This document shows positions 1 through 12,700 of a DNA stretch of 64,000 nucleotides, piece by piece. Each line of letters opens with the position of its first letter. Positions within the stretch are counted from its first letter, which is position 1. This DNA comes from Pascua guehoae (lineage: Eukaryota; Basidiomycota; Tremellomycetes; Trichosporonales; Trichosporonaceae). The position numbers were made by a program, and so were the translations under genes. The notes beneath the pieces are model-generated. The model had not been told where the DNA came from. It saw only the letters and a program-made list of their open reading frames with translations, and did not search any database. Location of the stretch: the NCBI GenBank assembly GCA_001600415.1, contig BCJX01000012.1:1052060-1116059 (forward strand). Direction: 5' to 3'.

Positions 1-241
1 GGGGGGGAATGGGGTTGATCGGAGCTGCGTCCGAGCGTGCCGAGGAGTAAACACGAGGAGCGAGGAGTAAACACGTAGCGAGTAGCTGGGGTTGCAGTAG
101 CTGGCAAGTTCAAGTTGGGTAGGCTGGGTAGGCTGGAAGCTGAAAGAGGGCTGACCGAATGGTCGCACCTGCCCACCCTCGCACGTGCTCCCCACTAGCG
201 CCTGCCCCCGCACAACACGGCGGGTGTCCTTTGGTGGACAC

Positions 242-745
242 TCACTTGGCCTTTGCAAACTTCTTGGCGAGGAGGGCCTTCTGGCCGAGCGACGCGCCGG
301 GGATGGACGGGTCGGTCGTCTGGCCCGGCACGACGGGGTTGGCTGGGGTTAGCTGGGTCGGGGGGGGGTGTGCGATGTGTGGTACGATCGTGCGGCGTGG
401 GGTGGGACGTGGGGTGGGAAAGGCGGGAGCGGGGCTGGGCCGCAAGCAAGTAATGGGGGACGTGGTGGACAGCGAGTGGCCAGTGGTCAGGATGGGTGGG
501 ATGTACCATGGTCTAGCGCCGACCTCGATCGTGACATCGTGACGCCGTGACGCGCCCACCACACAAACAACCCACAGCGACAAACACAACTCACGATGGG
601 CAGAGCCGAGGGGCGCGCGCTGCTGCATCACGACGGCGCTCTTGTCGGGCTCGTGCAGGGGTGCGATGCGGGGTGCGACGGGCGTGTTGGTCGGCGTGAG
701 CGCGTGCGGGGGAGAGGTCGAGGGGGAGGACGAGGGGGAGGTCAT
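242..745 (-). CDS. small uncharacterised protein, 83 aa, two exons
   Basis: I do not recognise the family. Exon 1 runs from the ATG at 745 to 595 and ends in phase 1 at a GTGAGT donor. A CTAAC branch point followed by CCCCAG lets exon 2 (342 to 242) resume in frame. The joined length is 252 nt, an exact number of codons. The protein opens Ser/Pro/Thr-rich, has a middle part with HEPDKSAVVMQQRAP, and ends in a short basic tail, ALLAKKFAKAK. No signal peptide or membrane segment is visible. Proper splice signals and frame continuity argue for a real gene, but its shortness leaves room for doubt. Confidence 0.5.
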   Translation of the reverse strand: MTSPSSSPSTSPPHALTPTNTPVAPRIAPLHEPDKSAVVMQQRAPLGSAHRELCLSLWVVCVVGASRRHDVTIEVGARPWYIPPILTTGHSLSTTSPITCLRPSPAPAFPTPRPTPRRTIVPHIAHPPPTQLTPANPVVPGQTTDPSIPGASLGQKALLAKKFAKAK

Positions 746-2752
746 CGCTGTGGTGGGGGGTGGTGGGTGGGGGTGGGTGTTGGGTGGAGTGGGGTGGTGG
801 AGAGGAGGAGAGGTTGCGCTTGGTGGGTTGCTGTGCTTCTAGCTGGTGCTGGTGTGTAGGACGGGTGGAGAGTGTAAAGTGGTGATGGGTGGATGGGTGG
901 TGATGGGAGGATGTAGAGTTTGGAGAGTTTAGATGAGAGACGAAGAAAGTGGACGGAAGAAATACGGTTCAAGTAGAGAGTGGAGTCGGGGTGGTGAACA
1001 TGAGAGATCGTGCCTTTGTTGTGATTTTGCAACACACTCGCTATGCCATGCCATGCTATGCCATGCTTCACCCCAGAGCTGCAACTGGCTGTGGAACAAC
1101 TGTGCTGGGTACACCGGAACCGATGGGTGGCAAACGTGCGCCATGACGGTCGTGCAGCGCGACGTTACCAACTTTTCCTGCGGTGGCTGGCACGGCCGGG
1201 CCGTGCGTGGGACCTCGAGTGCAGAAGCAGGCGAGCAGGCGAGCAGGAACGCACAAGAGCAGAGCAGGGGGGGCAGGAGTGACGAGAGGGGGCATGCATG
1301 GAAGCGTCGAGTGCAAGGGTTAGCTGCTGGGGGCAAGAGGGCTGGACTGGAAATGAGAATTCTGGGGTGGCGAGATGTCTGACATGTCGCGTTGGTTGGG
1401 ATGGACGGCAGAAACACAGAAACAAATCACTCGCGCCAGGGTGCTGGTGGCGATTGAGCCAGCGATAGCCGAAATGACGAACAGGGCGTTTTCGTTGCAT
1501 GGCAGACATTTGTTCGAGTCGGATGCTGCAGTCTGCTGCATGCCACGATGAGTCGAGGTGAAGGTAGAGGGCGCGTGCGAGAGGACCAGACCGAGTCTAC
1601 CAGTGCGCACACATATGGCGTGCATGAGCAAACAACGGCCGTTCACACGGGGCAAGTGGCATATCGTGGGGGCAAACGGCTGCCCATTCTCATTCCTCCC
1701 CCAGCACCATTCGAGTCCACGACGACACTTATCAGCCAGAAAGGAAGCCATGCATGTACGTCAGTGGGTACGTCGCGCCCATGTTCGATACCAAGCTCCT
1801 TTGTCTTGCCATTACAGAAAACTACAAACGCTGTACGATGGAGCACGAGCGCCTAGTGCGCCCCGCTGCGTGCCACATGTTCAGCCTGGATCAGCTGGAC
1901 AATAATGTCCTTTAGTGTTAGAGACAACGAACTTGAGGTATCTGGGGACCCAATCCAGCTGGCCATTGCAGACCCCTCTCGCCATCGACCCAGCGACCCA
2001 GCGACCCAACGACCCAGCGACCCAGCGACCCAGCGACCACGGCAACAACACTGTCCACCGCCCCAGCGCGAGGCAGTATGACGCGCCCAGCACCTAGGCC
2101 AGACCAGCAAGGTTTCGACGACGCCACATCCGCATCTATGGCGCTCAAACCAATGCAACCAACGCAACAACGCGGTAACGCGGCTTGTGGCCCACAATGA
2201 CACAGTGGCACAGTAGCATGCAGTCGCGGCGTGCTTCGCGGACGCAGCATTACGGACCGCGGACCGCAATGCTTGACCGGCCTGGCGGTATTGCTGCCTG
2301 GCAGGGCTTGTGGTAGTAGGTTTTCAAATGGCAGAGTGGGTCAAGACGAGATGGGCCGGCCGGGTCATGGGCGCGGTGACTGATCCGTCCCAATGGCCCT
2401 TTTCTCTCTCGCCGCTTGCTCTATGGGACCCTGGAACTATCATGCACTCCTACGCCATCCCCACTTGCTCAGCAGGACGCTGCTGGTACTGCCAAAGGCC
2501 AGGTATATGGCTGGAGCGTCACGCGACGGCCACGCGGCGACAGTGGTTATTCAAGCGATCTACGCATTCACCAGAGTTGCACGTCGTCGTGGACCTCGTT
2601 CTCTATCTCCCAACACGACATGTACAGACGCAGGTATATACATATCAGGTCAATACTTGTTAGTGGCGGTATCCTCGGCATGAGGCTCAAGCGCTCTACG
2701 ACCCATGGGCCTTGGTATTGCGCTCGGGTAGTAAAAGTGGACATGTGCAGGA
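746..2752. other. intergenic region, no supportable gene
   Basis: Open frames here are short, lack the G/C-ending codon preference of the neighbours, and cannot be joined by splice signals. The only structure I see is a CATGC-rich patch near 1041-1070 and the 8-bp tandem array at 1986-2039. Confidence 0.5.
1986..2039. repeat. 8-bp tandem repeat, about 6.75 copies
   Basis: The unit is CGACCCAG with one A variant in the third copy. It lies in non-coding DNA between the first small gene and the F-box gene. Confidence 0.9.
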
Positions 2753-4328
2753 CTATCTCGATTCTACGTCCTTGGCTAAACTCAGCTCGAGTAGACTCGC
2801 GGCTGCGCGATCCCACTGACAGCACTCGATGAGGTATTGTTGCAGATCCGGGTCCATCCTGGGCTGCCGAGTGGCGAGATACTCGAGGAGGTCGAATTCA
2901 CCATCGTGCCCGGGCCATTCGAACGAGGTCAGACTCGCGATCGTACCGGGCTTGTCGCCAACGGTAAACCGGCACTCTGCATAAGTGTGGTCCGAGGGGT
3001 CGAAATCGTAGCGTCGGACAAACAGGTTGCCGCGTCGCAGCTTTTGACAGGGGCGGGAAATCGCCTCGGCACATGCGAGGGTCGCCTGCGCGCGGAGGTA
3101 GTGCATGACAGCCTGTCGGTTGTCGTACGAGGCCTGCCACGCCGCACGGTAGTTGGCTGGAGCCTTGGCAATGAGGGCGGGAATGTCGGCGGCTTCTAAC
3201 CACTCGCGCATGACCTTTTCCCACGTCATGTCCCAGACATTGTTGCAAATGCAGACGACCAGAGTGAACCTGAACTCTTCAAGCTCCGCAAACCGTGACA
3301 GAGGTAACCCCCCAAGACGTACCTAGCCATCAGCGACAATGGCCCCCCGGCGTAGGCGTTAGTAGTATCACTCACATCGCGGTGCAAGACACTTTTCTCG
3401 CCCGTACTAAGGTAGAAATCCACCCAAAGCCGGGGGAGCTCAGTATTGGCCTCGGTACGCCCGGGGGCAAGGTGCCGTGTGCACTGTATCGACAGTTGCC
3501 GAAGCCTGGGGCATTTAAAACGCAAGCTGTTGCACATATGCCCAAGGAAAGAACAGTCGAAGGGCGACGAGAGTGTGACTTGGAATGTCGTCAACTTGGC
3601 AAGCACTTTGCGGGGCGCAAAATAGTCGAACCCTGGCGGCGGATTCGAGGCAAAGACGACGTGGAGCGCATAGAGGTCTGGCGCCTCGAGGAAGAAATTC
3701 ACATGAGGAAAGGGCCATACTCTGCCGCCACCGTCACACAGGTGGCAGTATTCCAGCACGGTGATGCCCATGGCTTTGAGATGACAGCCCTTGACCTTGT
3801 CCATGATACTCTCGGCGTCGTCTTGAAGGGTACTGGCCTCACACGTCCAGCAGACCCAGTCGACGTCGTCGGTGAGGTTGACCAGTTCGAGACGCGGGAA
3901 CGCATCCAGAAGAGCGACGAGCGTCTTGCTCCCCGACGTCGACGACGCGTTTTTGACAGTGGCACGTCTGGAACGAGGTAAGCACACGGCCACTGGCAAG
4001 GACGTGCCCGCAGCACTCACCGGACTGCTGCGCGAGCAAGCTTGCTTTGGCTGGTGGCGGAGATGGCGTCTGTACACGCACGGCTGTCGTCCAGAGTGCC
4101 CTCGACAGTAGACAACGGCACCACCTCGCGCAGCCGTCTGCACGTGCAGCGCAGTGCATATGACCCAATGGCGTGAGTTTGTTGCCAGTAGCTCGAGTCG
4201 GTCAGGAAACTGTAGTCGCGTGTTGACCTGCCCGGCGGGCGATTGAAGACCAGAGGCGTATCGCTGGTGAGGTTGAGCCAGTACGCTACCTCGCGGATGA
4301 GCTCGCAGGGCAAGTCGAGGAGGCCAGT

Positions 4329-4331
<3 letters not shown>
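2753..4331 (-). CDS. F-box domain protein, 490 aa, three exons
   Basis: Probably a substrate-recognition subunit of an SCF ubiquitin ligase. Exons are 4331-4021, 3967-3323 and 3269-2753, separated by two 53-nt introns with GTGAGT and GTACGT donors; the coding sum of 1473 nt is in frame. The N-terminus LLDLPCELIREVAYWL is a typical F-box helix, followed by a second conserved stretch with CTCRRLREVV. The remaining 400 residues carry no repeat I can name and resemble the lineage-specific F-box proteins common in these yeasts. The start codon sits directly against a (CA)n tract, so the frame open upstream is only His-Thr repeat and was not used. A second F-box gene lies at 60070-61216. Substrate unknown. 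Confidence 0.8.
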
Positions 4332-4425
<94 letters not shown>

Positions 4426-4437
4426 GTGTGTGTGTGT

Positions 4438-4469
<32 letters not shown>
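4331..4469. repeat. (TG)n-(AG)n microsatellite abutting an F-box start codon
   Basis: About 54 TG dinucleotides with one C interruption (4331-4438) are followed by about 15 AG dinucleotides. On the coding strand of the F-box gene this reads (CT)n-(CA)n-ATG, so it occupies the proximal 5' leader. Confidence 0.97.
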
Positions 4470-4471
<2 letters not shown>

Positions 4472-5128
4472 AATGTAAATAGCAAGATGGACGTGTGCAG
4501 AGCATGTCAAGTCAACAGATGCAGAGCTCAACAGAGCACAGCATAGCACAGCACAACGCAGCTAACACAGCATAAGACAGCATAGCCCCAAAGCACAGAC
4601 ACAGACACAGACACAGACACAGACACAGACACAGACAATTCGAATTCTGGGCCGCCAATTCCGACCCAAGTACCGACACTCTGTGCTGTCCACCACACAC
4701 GCCATGCCATCCCCATGCAGGCACCCGAGGGTTCGCAATGTATTGAGACTGGCTCATCGGTTCCACGCACAGCACCTTTGCAGTACCAAGTACAGCAAGC
4801 ACAGGACGCATCTGTCATCCAGGGGACCGTGTGCTCTCAGTGTCACATATTGTAAAAGGCCGTCAATGCTCATCCTCGGGTGCACCCGAGCTCAAACTGG
4901 CAGTCAGTCTGTACCATGCCGTTTCGCAATGAACAGATGCATATACTGTAGTATTACAGGCGGGTAATGGCGGTTCAAGAACGCAACGTTGCACAAAGCG
5001 CGTGTCGCCCGCCGCCCCTGGGTCTGAAACGACATCTATATATCGGGAATCGAGTAGCCAGAGCTACGTTTTTTTTGTGGCCCGAAAGGCCCACATCCGC
5101 TCCCCAGCCGTAGGCAAAGGCAACACAC
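4470..5128. other. intergenic, includes a 6-bp tandem repeat
   Basis: A CACAGA tandem (about seven copies) covers 4594-4637, preceded by irregular CAGCATAG-like copies from about 4535. The rest is the 3' side of NOP9; I see no gene. Confidence 0.7.
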
Positions 5129-7919
5129 CTATGTCCTGCGCTTCTTCTTCTTCTTCTCGACGCCCGCAAACAGATCGTCAATCTCGTCCTTTTCCGCCTC
5201 CTTGCGCTTGCGCTTCTCCTCCTTGCGCTTCCGCCTCTCCTCCTTGGTCTCCTTTTCAGTCGTGGCCGCTGCGACAATGGCAGCAGGCGCAGGCGCAGGT
5301 GCAGAAGACAAAGCCGCTGGGGCCTCTTTTTGGTGGGCAAAGTGGTGCTTGACGCCAATCTGGGCCTGGCGCCACTCATCTGGCCGGCGCTGGAGGAGGT
5401 GCAAGTCGAGACGGCGCGCGAGGAAACGGCCAAACTGCGAGTTGGCGAGGTCGGTCGCGTGTGGGATCAGGCTGCGCGCAATCTTCTCGCGCATGTAGCC
5501 GTCTGCCGTGTCCCAGACTGTGTCGGCGACGCGCGATCCCAGGCGGTCCTGAGCGAGCGTTGCATAGTGGCCCATGAAGGCCATGTACAGCCGCCGCCGG
5601 TACTTTGGAGGTACGGCCGACGAAGTCAACACGCGGTCGAGGAGGCGCGAGGCGATCGGGCTCGAAGCGTATGCAAGGAGTGTTTCGGCTGGCTGTGCAA
5701 AGAGGCTGGACGTTAGCATTGAAGGATGGATTGGACACTCCAAACAAAGTGCTCTTGAACGCTCGACAAGTTCGCAGCATGGGCAAGAGGGTCACTCACC
5801 TCTCAAGGACAGGAACATTGCCATTTGGGAGGGCCACAAGCGCCTGGAGAAGCAGACAACCCTGGATGTTTGGGTCGAGCTGTCCGCGCGGCTGGCGGTT
5901 ACGGCGGTTCTCCCACGCCGACCGGCGCGCTTCGGCCGAAGCCTGTGCTTCGGCGTCGTCATCAATCGCTTCCTTTGGCACGTCGTCGTCGTTGGGCATC
6001 TCGTCCCCGGTGCGAATCGCTTCGTAGATGGGGTATGTCTTGAGCGCCATGAGCGCCGGGACGAGCGCGTCTGCGTGGTCGCCGAGATCGAGGGCCGACT
6101 TGACCAGATTGACAACTGCGTCGGAACCGGCGTTGATGGCCACGGCACGCTCGGCGAGGGCAACGAGGACACTTGTACGTGCCGTCTTGATCAGACCACG
6201 GCCGCCCGATACGTCCTGCACCTCCTTGGCAGCGTCCACAACCCCGGCTGCGTCAAGCCGCGCGACGCCACGTCCCACGACAAAGTTGGCGTATGGGTGC
6301 ACGGCAAGCTTGCCAATCTTGCCAACAAAGTAGGCCTTCCAGATGGCATCAAAGACGCGGTCTGGGGCAAAGCGCAACACAGCCTCGACCAGGTGGGCTC
6401 CAGTTTTCGAGACGAGGACAGAGGACATGTACGGCTGGGCCTCAGGGGAGGTCTCGGAATCTGTTGTCAGTTGCGTACAGGTCGGGCAAGCTCACCAAGC
6501 TGGGACACAAGACCTTCGGTCAGAATGTCAAGCAGCGAGCCTTCCTTCTCGGCCTCGCCTTCTGCGGCCTCCACGTCCAGGAGGAGCTGAACGGCGGCGC
6601 TCCCGACCCGGTCGAGACCCATGCTCTGCCACTCGACGCGGGACATGCGCTCCATGAGCTCGGCGCGGATGCGGCCACGCAGGGCAGCAACGTCGGCCGG
6701 CACCTCGCGCGCCTCGTCGGCCTTCTCCTTGCCCTTGCCCTTGCCCTTGCCCTTGGTCTCGTCGTCACCAAGGATCGACTTGCCCTGCACGCCCTGTCCC
6801 TTGCGGAACTTGCCGCTACGCTTCGAGCGCACAATGCTATCGCCGCCCTCACGGCTTGCGTCGAGGGAGGGGAGCGCGCGGTTGGGCGTGAGCACCAGGA
6901 GAAGGAGGCGGATGGGCGGGGATGCGTGTGGCGAGACGAGGAGGGTAGGGAGAGTCGGGAGGATAGACGTGACGACTGTAGAGACGAGCTCGGACATAGT
7001 GGGAAGCATTCCCTCGTTCTCGTCCTTTGCCTTCTTGGCCTGGTCGTCGTGCTGTGGTGGGTATACTCCCCGAGCCTGGAGATTAGCGTGCGTACATGCG
7101 ATGTGTCTCGCTCAGCTAGGCGTTGATGACGATCTAGCTAACACACTGCCAACACTGCTCACCTCGCGATCCAATGTCCCCGCTGCAAGAGACAGCCATG
7201 TCTGCGCAACATGGCTACCGAACCGATGGCGCAGGAGTGTTTCCCAGTTGTCACCAAACGCATCGCCAATCACGCGCCGGCCCCAGTCATTGAGCGATGG
7301 GAGTAGGCGCTCAAGTACAACAGCCGTCTCGGGGTCTGTCGCAACCTGAAGCTCGTGTCCGCGGAGTTCCGAGAGGACCGAAGTGAGGAACAGCTGGCGG
7401 TCTGGATGTCAGCATCGACAACTGTTTGCGATGATAGACAGGCGGATGCTGAGACACCGAACCCAGGATCGAGCTTGTGTAGTGTCCGCCTCCTGTATCC
7501 AAAACACCCCATGTATGTCACAGCCACTCACCCTCGCGCTCTTCTCCGACACTCCCCACACCCTCCCAGTCCTTGATCTGTTCCTCGACGTTGGTAAAGT
7601 AAGCCTTGACGTCTGGGTCCAATACGCCAAAGGGATACTCGGACTCGTGTCGTGGTCCTCGTGTCCAGTCCGCGGCGCCCTCCTCGGTCTCTCCTTGGGC
7701 CCCCTCTCCCTCGGCGCCCTCAGTCGGTTCGGGTGCTGGCCGCACGCCAGTCTTGAGGAACGCCAGACGCGAAGGGTGGATGCCGCCAGTCTCTGCCGAC
7801 GTCTCCGGCTCTGGCTCTGGCACTGGCGCAGGAGCCTCTGCCACCGCAGTGGCAGAGCCAAAGTCGTTCTCAGTCTTAGGCTTGCGCTTTCCGCGCTTGC
7901 GAATTTGCTCCTTGGGCAT
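5129..7919 (-). CDS. NOP9: Nop9, Pumilio-repeat 40S biogenesis factor
   Basis: Nop9 is a nucleolar U-shaped Puf-repeat protein that binds pre-18S rRNA and delays cleavage at site D. The start at 7919 gives MPKEQIRKRGKRK, the basic N-terminus typical of the family, then FGVLDPDVKAYFTNVEEQI, where the conserved region begins. About five exons follow. Recognisable Puf-like repeats include LRHRFGSHVAQTWL, VSKTGAHLVEAVLRF, VHPYANFVVGRGVARLD, ASPIASRLLDRVL, DRLGSRVADTVWD and NSQFGRFLARRLDLHLLQ. The C-terminus is a Lys/Arg/Glu-rich tail ending KKKKKRRT, a likely nucleolar signal. Total length is about 800-850 aa, slightly longer than yeast Nop9 because of Gly/Lys low-complexity inserts. A TCACGTGA site lies about 100 bp upstream. 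Identity is firm; inner exon borders are approximate. Confidence 0.92.
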
Positions 7920-8019
7920 GGTGGATGTGTGGTGAAATGCGAGTAAACCGATGGGAGGTTAGTCGTCGCTTGTCCGCCTGCAGCCTGGAAATCTTGAACC
8001 AACAATATGTGTGGAGTAG

Positions 8020-8027
8020 TCACGTGA
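8020..8027. promoter_or_regulatory. TCACGTGA E-box palindrome upstream of NOP9
   Basis: A perfect CACGTG core flanked by T and A lies 101 bp upstream of the NOP9 ATG and about 230 bp upstream of the divergent small membrane protein. Cbf1-type bHLH factors bind this motif in other fungi; binding here is inferred. Confidence 0.45.
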
Positions 8028-8256
8028 TCCCACCTCCATCAGGCTGTGGACAAGAAAAAAAACACACTATTCTGCCTCCGGCGATGCTCGATCGCTCGTG
8101 GTCACTTTCTCTCCCTGGATCCCTGGACTTTTGTTGACGAGTAAGCATCTGTGAGCATCAAGTGAGCGCCTGCGTCGACCCAACCTCAACCACACCATCT
8201 TCCCTATCATCACGGCCGGCCCAGCGCTTAAGCACATCTCGCCTCATCCATTCACA

Positions 8257-8736
8257 ATGGCCGAACCTGGACCCAGCTCACCCCCATTGCGCCGTCCAGC
8301 CCACCTCCACCGGACACCGCGCGACACCAATACCGGGCATGCGGTTGTGCGGAATGCAGTGGGTGGCGACCTCGTCAGCAGCATGAAACGTGGGATGAAG
8401 GTACAGCCCCGCCGACGATGGTGGGTGTGGCCGCTAGGTGAGTTTGAGGGACCCTTGTACTCTGGGTTGTTACATCTATTGCCCAACAAAGGTGGTGTGG
8501 GTTGAAGATAACAGGGCCCGATAGGTAGCCGCGCAAGGTACTGACACTCAGCTGCTGTCGCTCTTGTGCTTCTTGTTGTTCTACACTGGACATGGTGGAC
8601 GCGCATCGACCGGAGAATGCAGGAGAATGGAGGCTGGGGTGGCGTCGTGCGCATGCCAAAGACCCGAATCGGTCGGGCTGGTGGGAAACAGGGCGGTTTA
8701 GACGGACGAGGCAGACCACTCGGTGACGAGATGTAG
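8257..8736 (+). CDS. small single-pass membrane protein, 121 aa, two exons
   Basis: The ATG is in a good context (CACAATGGCC). Exon 1 (8257-8437) ends in phase 1 at GTGAGT, and a CTCAG acceptor at 8550-8551 lets exon 2 (8552-8736) continue. The joined 366 nt are in frame. Exon 1 encodes a Pro/Arg-rich N-terminus finishing in RRRWWVWPLG. Exon 2 opens with AAVALVLLVVLHWTWW, a membrane helix of about 17 residues placed directly after the basic stretch, which predicts a cytosolic N-terminus. The tail is Gly/Arg-rich. Third codon positions of exon 2 are strongly G/C. It is divergent from NOP9. I know no family for it; the size and layout fit a mitochondrial or ER accessory protein, which is only a guess. 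Confidence 0.6.
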
Positions 8737-9766
8737 CGAACGAGGGGGAGAAGAACGGCTGGGGGCGGAAGGCGACCGACCGACAAAGGCAAGGCAAGAC
8801 AGTGGGCGCCACTCGTCTGTCGTTGTGACACCCCCATCATGCCTTGTACAGCAACAAGACCATACCTCTTTCAACTACTTGTACTACTACGACTACTACT
8901 AGTTTTCGACATGCATAGAACGAAGGGACAGCGGGAAGCGGATGCATACGCGGTTCTCGTGATGCTACTGGTGGGCTGGCATGTCACGTGATCAACCTGA
9001 CGACGGCATGCATAAGAGGTTCGCGTCGTTTCCGCGCTGGGGGTTGGACGGGCACACGGGCTCGGTTTGGCTGGAATCTGGCCTCTAGGCTGTGGGTAAT
9101 CTCACTGGCTGGGGGGTTGGGGGGGGCAGCAGTGGGTGAGGGGATAGAGACAGGGTCTCATTTACAGTCCAGTCCCGGTACGTCTACCTCCCAGGGAGAG
9201 AGACTACTGTAGAGCCGAGGACGACGACTAGACGAGAAGACCACAGCCCAGAGGGTTGGGCCCAGAGGCAGGCCAGAGGCGGCAGACCAAAGAGGCCAAG
9301 AGGGCGAGGTGGGGGAGTGTACGGCATGGGGTGTCGCGTCAAAACAATCACCCATCCAACCTTGTTCTTGTTCATCACTTTCAAACATCCCAAAAAGACA
9401 CGGCGCGTGTCACGCACACCACCCACCCACCTACCACGCCCCCATCTCGACTTTACTCCATTGTCCTCTACTCACCTCACTCTATCGCCCCTCTCCGCTA
9501 TCACACACGGCGTGCATTCACCTCTGCCGACTGGCGTCAGTGGCTCGTCGAAACCCCCGCGCGCGCACATCTTTTTGGTGCTGCCAGTCGTGTACCAATT
9601 GCGCAACTGCCGTTGCCCCCCCTCCGCGTTCCCTCGTGGTGCATGCCCCGTGACTGTATAAAGCCACCGCCCCTGATCCGCCTGCACCGTGCCGACCTTA
9701 AACTGCGCTTCTTGCCACTGCAAACAACAACACCTACCATTGCATCCTTTGTCGTCCACCACTACC
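8737..9766. other. intergenic / promoter region with TCACGTGA and TATA box
   Basis: No gene seen. TCACGTGA lies at 8984-8991. A TATAAA at 9657-9662 lies 110 bp before the ATG of the next gene and is a plausible core promoter element for it. Confidence 0.5.
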
Positions 9767-12700
9767 ATGAGCGGCGGCGTCCTCACTGCCAACGGGCCGT
9801 CGACCGCCTCGCCCGCGCAAACCCCATCGGCACAGGCGACACCAACACCGACACCAAAGTCGGCGCCCCCACCAACACGTCGCAAACCTATGACAGAGAA
9901 CTGGGACGACGACTTTGAGTTCTCGTTCCCCTCCAAACCCAAACGCGGTCCACCACCACCGCGTCGCGAGGGCCTTGTCGGCCTGGGTCTTGGGATCGGT
10001 ATCGAGGGTGCGCGCGGCAATGCCGGTGCAGGCACTGCACCCAAGGGAAGCCCCGACAGCTTTGATGATGAAGATTGGGACGACCCTCTGCCAGGCCCGT
10101 CGCGCCTCACGCACGCGTCGTCGTCGTCGTCTTCATCAATATCTTCACCTATCAAACAACGTGCACCGCTTCAGCTCAACGGCATCCACTTGCATCCTCC
10201 TCGATCATCACACTCGCATTCGCCCACACTCCCGTCACCTACTGCGGCGTCGGGCCAAGGGTCGCGCCGTGGATCACCAATGCCCCCACTCCCGTTGTCC
10301 GGGTCGTCGTCAGTTCACACGCCCCGCAACAGCGCGTCGGGGTCGACGACGCCACGGGGACACTTGTCGAAACGATCGTCGACATCGTTTGTGCCCGTGC
10401 GCGGCGAGAGTGCCGATGCCTCAAGTCCATTGTCCTCGCATAGCCGCTCACCGGCGGCGTCGAGCTCGCCCAACCTCGTTGGACATCGACCACAGCAGTT
10501 CAGCCGCGACTCTGACTTTCGTCGCGTGCCCGTGCCCCCTCTCCCAACAAACATTGGCTTAGGCCACCCTTCAAGCCCGAGCAAGGTGTCGATGAGTTCA
10601 CCACCAAAACATGCCCTGTCTAGCCCCACAAAGGGTCAACGCAGCCCAACAAAGCGTCCCTCGAGCCCCTCGAAACGCCAGTTCCCGTCCAGTGCAAACC
10701 CCACCAAGGCAAAGACACCAGAGCTGAACAGCTCGCCGTCTACTGACAGCCTCAAGCGCCCAAAGTTCTGGAAGCGCTTCTCCCATGGGCCAGCTGCAGT
10801 CGAGGCAGGGAGTGAGTCGCCAAAGTGCCCCAAGTGTCCAGGCCAGCTTACTAACATTTGTCACAGCGGCCTCGCCGACCCGTCGACCGCGTAGCACATC
10901 TGTCGGCAACCTCACACCGCAAATGTCCGCTAGCCCACCGGTGCCGCCGTTACCCCCCAACATGCGGTCTCCGAGCACGACGTCGGCGTACTCGTCGTCA
11001 TCTGCGGTATCATCGACACCGTCGTCGCACAAGTCGGTGACCGCCCGGAGACTATCGGCCATGCTTCGGCGATCATCCAGCAGCCTATTTGGGCAACTTC
11101 GCGAGTCGCCCCCACCACCAGACATTCCCGTGCCGACCCCTCCCAGACATCCTTACGCGATCGCCAACGGGTCGTCGGTCAATGTTGCGGGCATGACATT
11201 CGAGCTCATGTCTTCGTCAAACGTCAACTTGCCGGCAATGTCGTCGCCCAACTTGCTGTCAACACCACCCGCAATGTCTTCGCCAACCCCCCTTATGCCG
11301 AGCTCTCGCCACACGCGTGCGGTGCCCTCTTCGTCCTCGTCACTGCACCGCCCCTCGCCATCGCGCCGTGTGTCTCCCAGCTCGTCTTCTGCTCTTGGTA
11401 TGGCAAAGGGCACGTTTTCTCCTGGATTCCATCTCCCGTCGCCCGCCGCGGGGTCTCCTTATCGCCAGCGCGCTGGCGCACCATCGGTGACGTCTGTCAA
11501 CAACAGCCCACTGGCCAAGGACGACTTGAGCTCGAGCGACACCGAGACTGAGGAGGGGAGCACCATGCCCACGGCGCCGCCCACCCGTCGCCGCGTCCGC
11601 CCGACATCGGCGATGCCTCCCCCGCGCGAAGACGTTGCCACCAAGGGCAGTTGGAAAGAGGTCAATGCAAGCGAGCCGAATCTAAGCCCGGTCAACCAGA
11701 CTATCCGGCTCCCTGCAGTCTCACGGATGGAAAAGGAGGCGAGTGGGACGTTTTCGATCACGTCCGACTCGTCCGACCACGGGTTTGCGACTTCTACACA
11801 GTCTACTCTCCGCCGGATTACGTCGTTGACCAGGAGGCAGGGTCGCCGACTCTCGGGCGGGTGGAAATTCGGCTCGGCGTCATCGAACTCATCCACAGAG
11901 TCGGCCTCGCGGCCACCCATCCCCACCCTCGGCCATGCGCTCGAGACTGTCGCCGGCTCGCCATCCAAGGTGTTGTTTGAGGAGCCCGGTTCGCAAAGTG
12001 CCTCTGACACAGCCACCACTCCCAAGCAGAAGCGACGGCCAACGACATCCAAAGCGGAAACCTTTGCAGAAGGAAAAACGCCCACAGGGCCGGAGAACGA
12101 CAGGGATACGTGGAACAACAGCACGGCCAAGGCTCGCACCAAGGAACGGCGTCGGATGTCGTTTGGCGACTTTGCCATTCCCGACGACGTGCTCGCCAAG
12201 CAAAAGGACCTGAAGCGCAATATCAACGCCGTCAAGAAGTTTGCCGGCGGTGTTGAGGGTGAGTTGAGACTCTCGACGGGGACAGGGCTAACAGCAGCGC
12301 TCAAGCAGTTGATGGTTTCACACGAGCGGGTGTGCGACCATATCCTCCACAAGGGTACGGGTGAAGACACACGGCACTTTGTCGCGCTCGAGAACGAGTA
12401 CTCGCAGTGGTGGGAGATGGCCACGGTGCTCATCGAGGTCGGGTCCACTGGCACTGAGGGTGCCACGCCAACGCCCCAGAGTGCTGGACCGTCATCAGCA
12501 TCCGAGTCCAACTCGGTCCGCACGAGGCGCATCACATTAGCCACCCAGGACGCGCGTGCTGCGAGCGAGGCGCTGCGCAACTTTTCGGGCATGACCCACA
12601 GCTCGTTGGCGTCGCGCAAGACGAGCGGGGGTATGAGCACCGACTCGGAAGTGGACGTGTTCAACGCTTTTGGCCCGCCACGAAAATTGCAACCCGATCA

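Noticed and set aside
3226..4485. Single minus-strand frame of 419 codons starting in the CA repeat
   Set aside because: It begins with translated His-Thr microsatellite and reads through an intron; the spliced F-box model explains the same DNA better.
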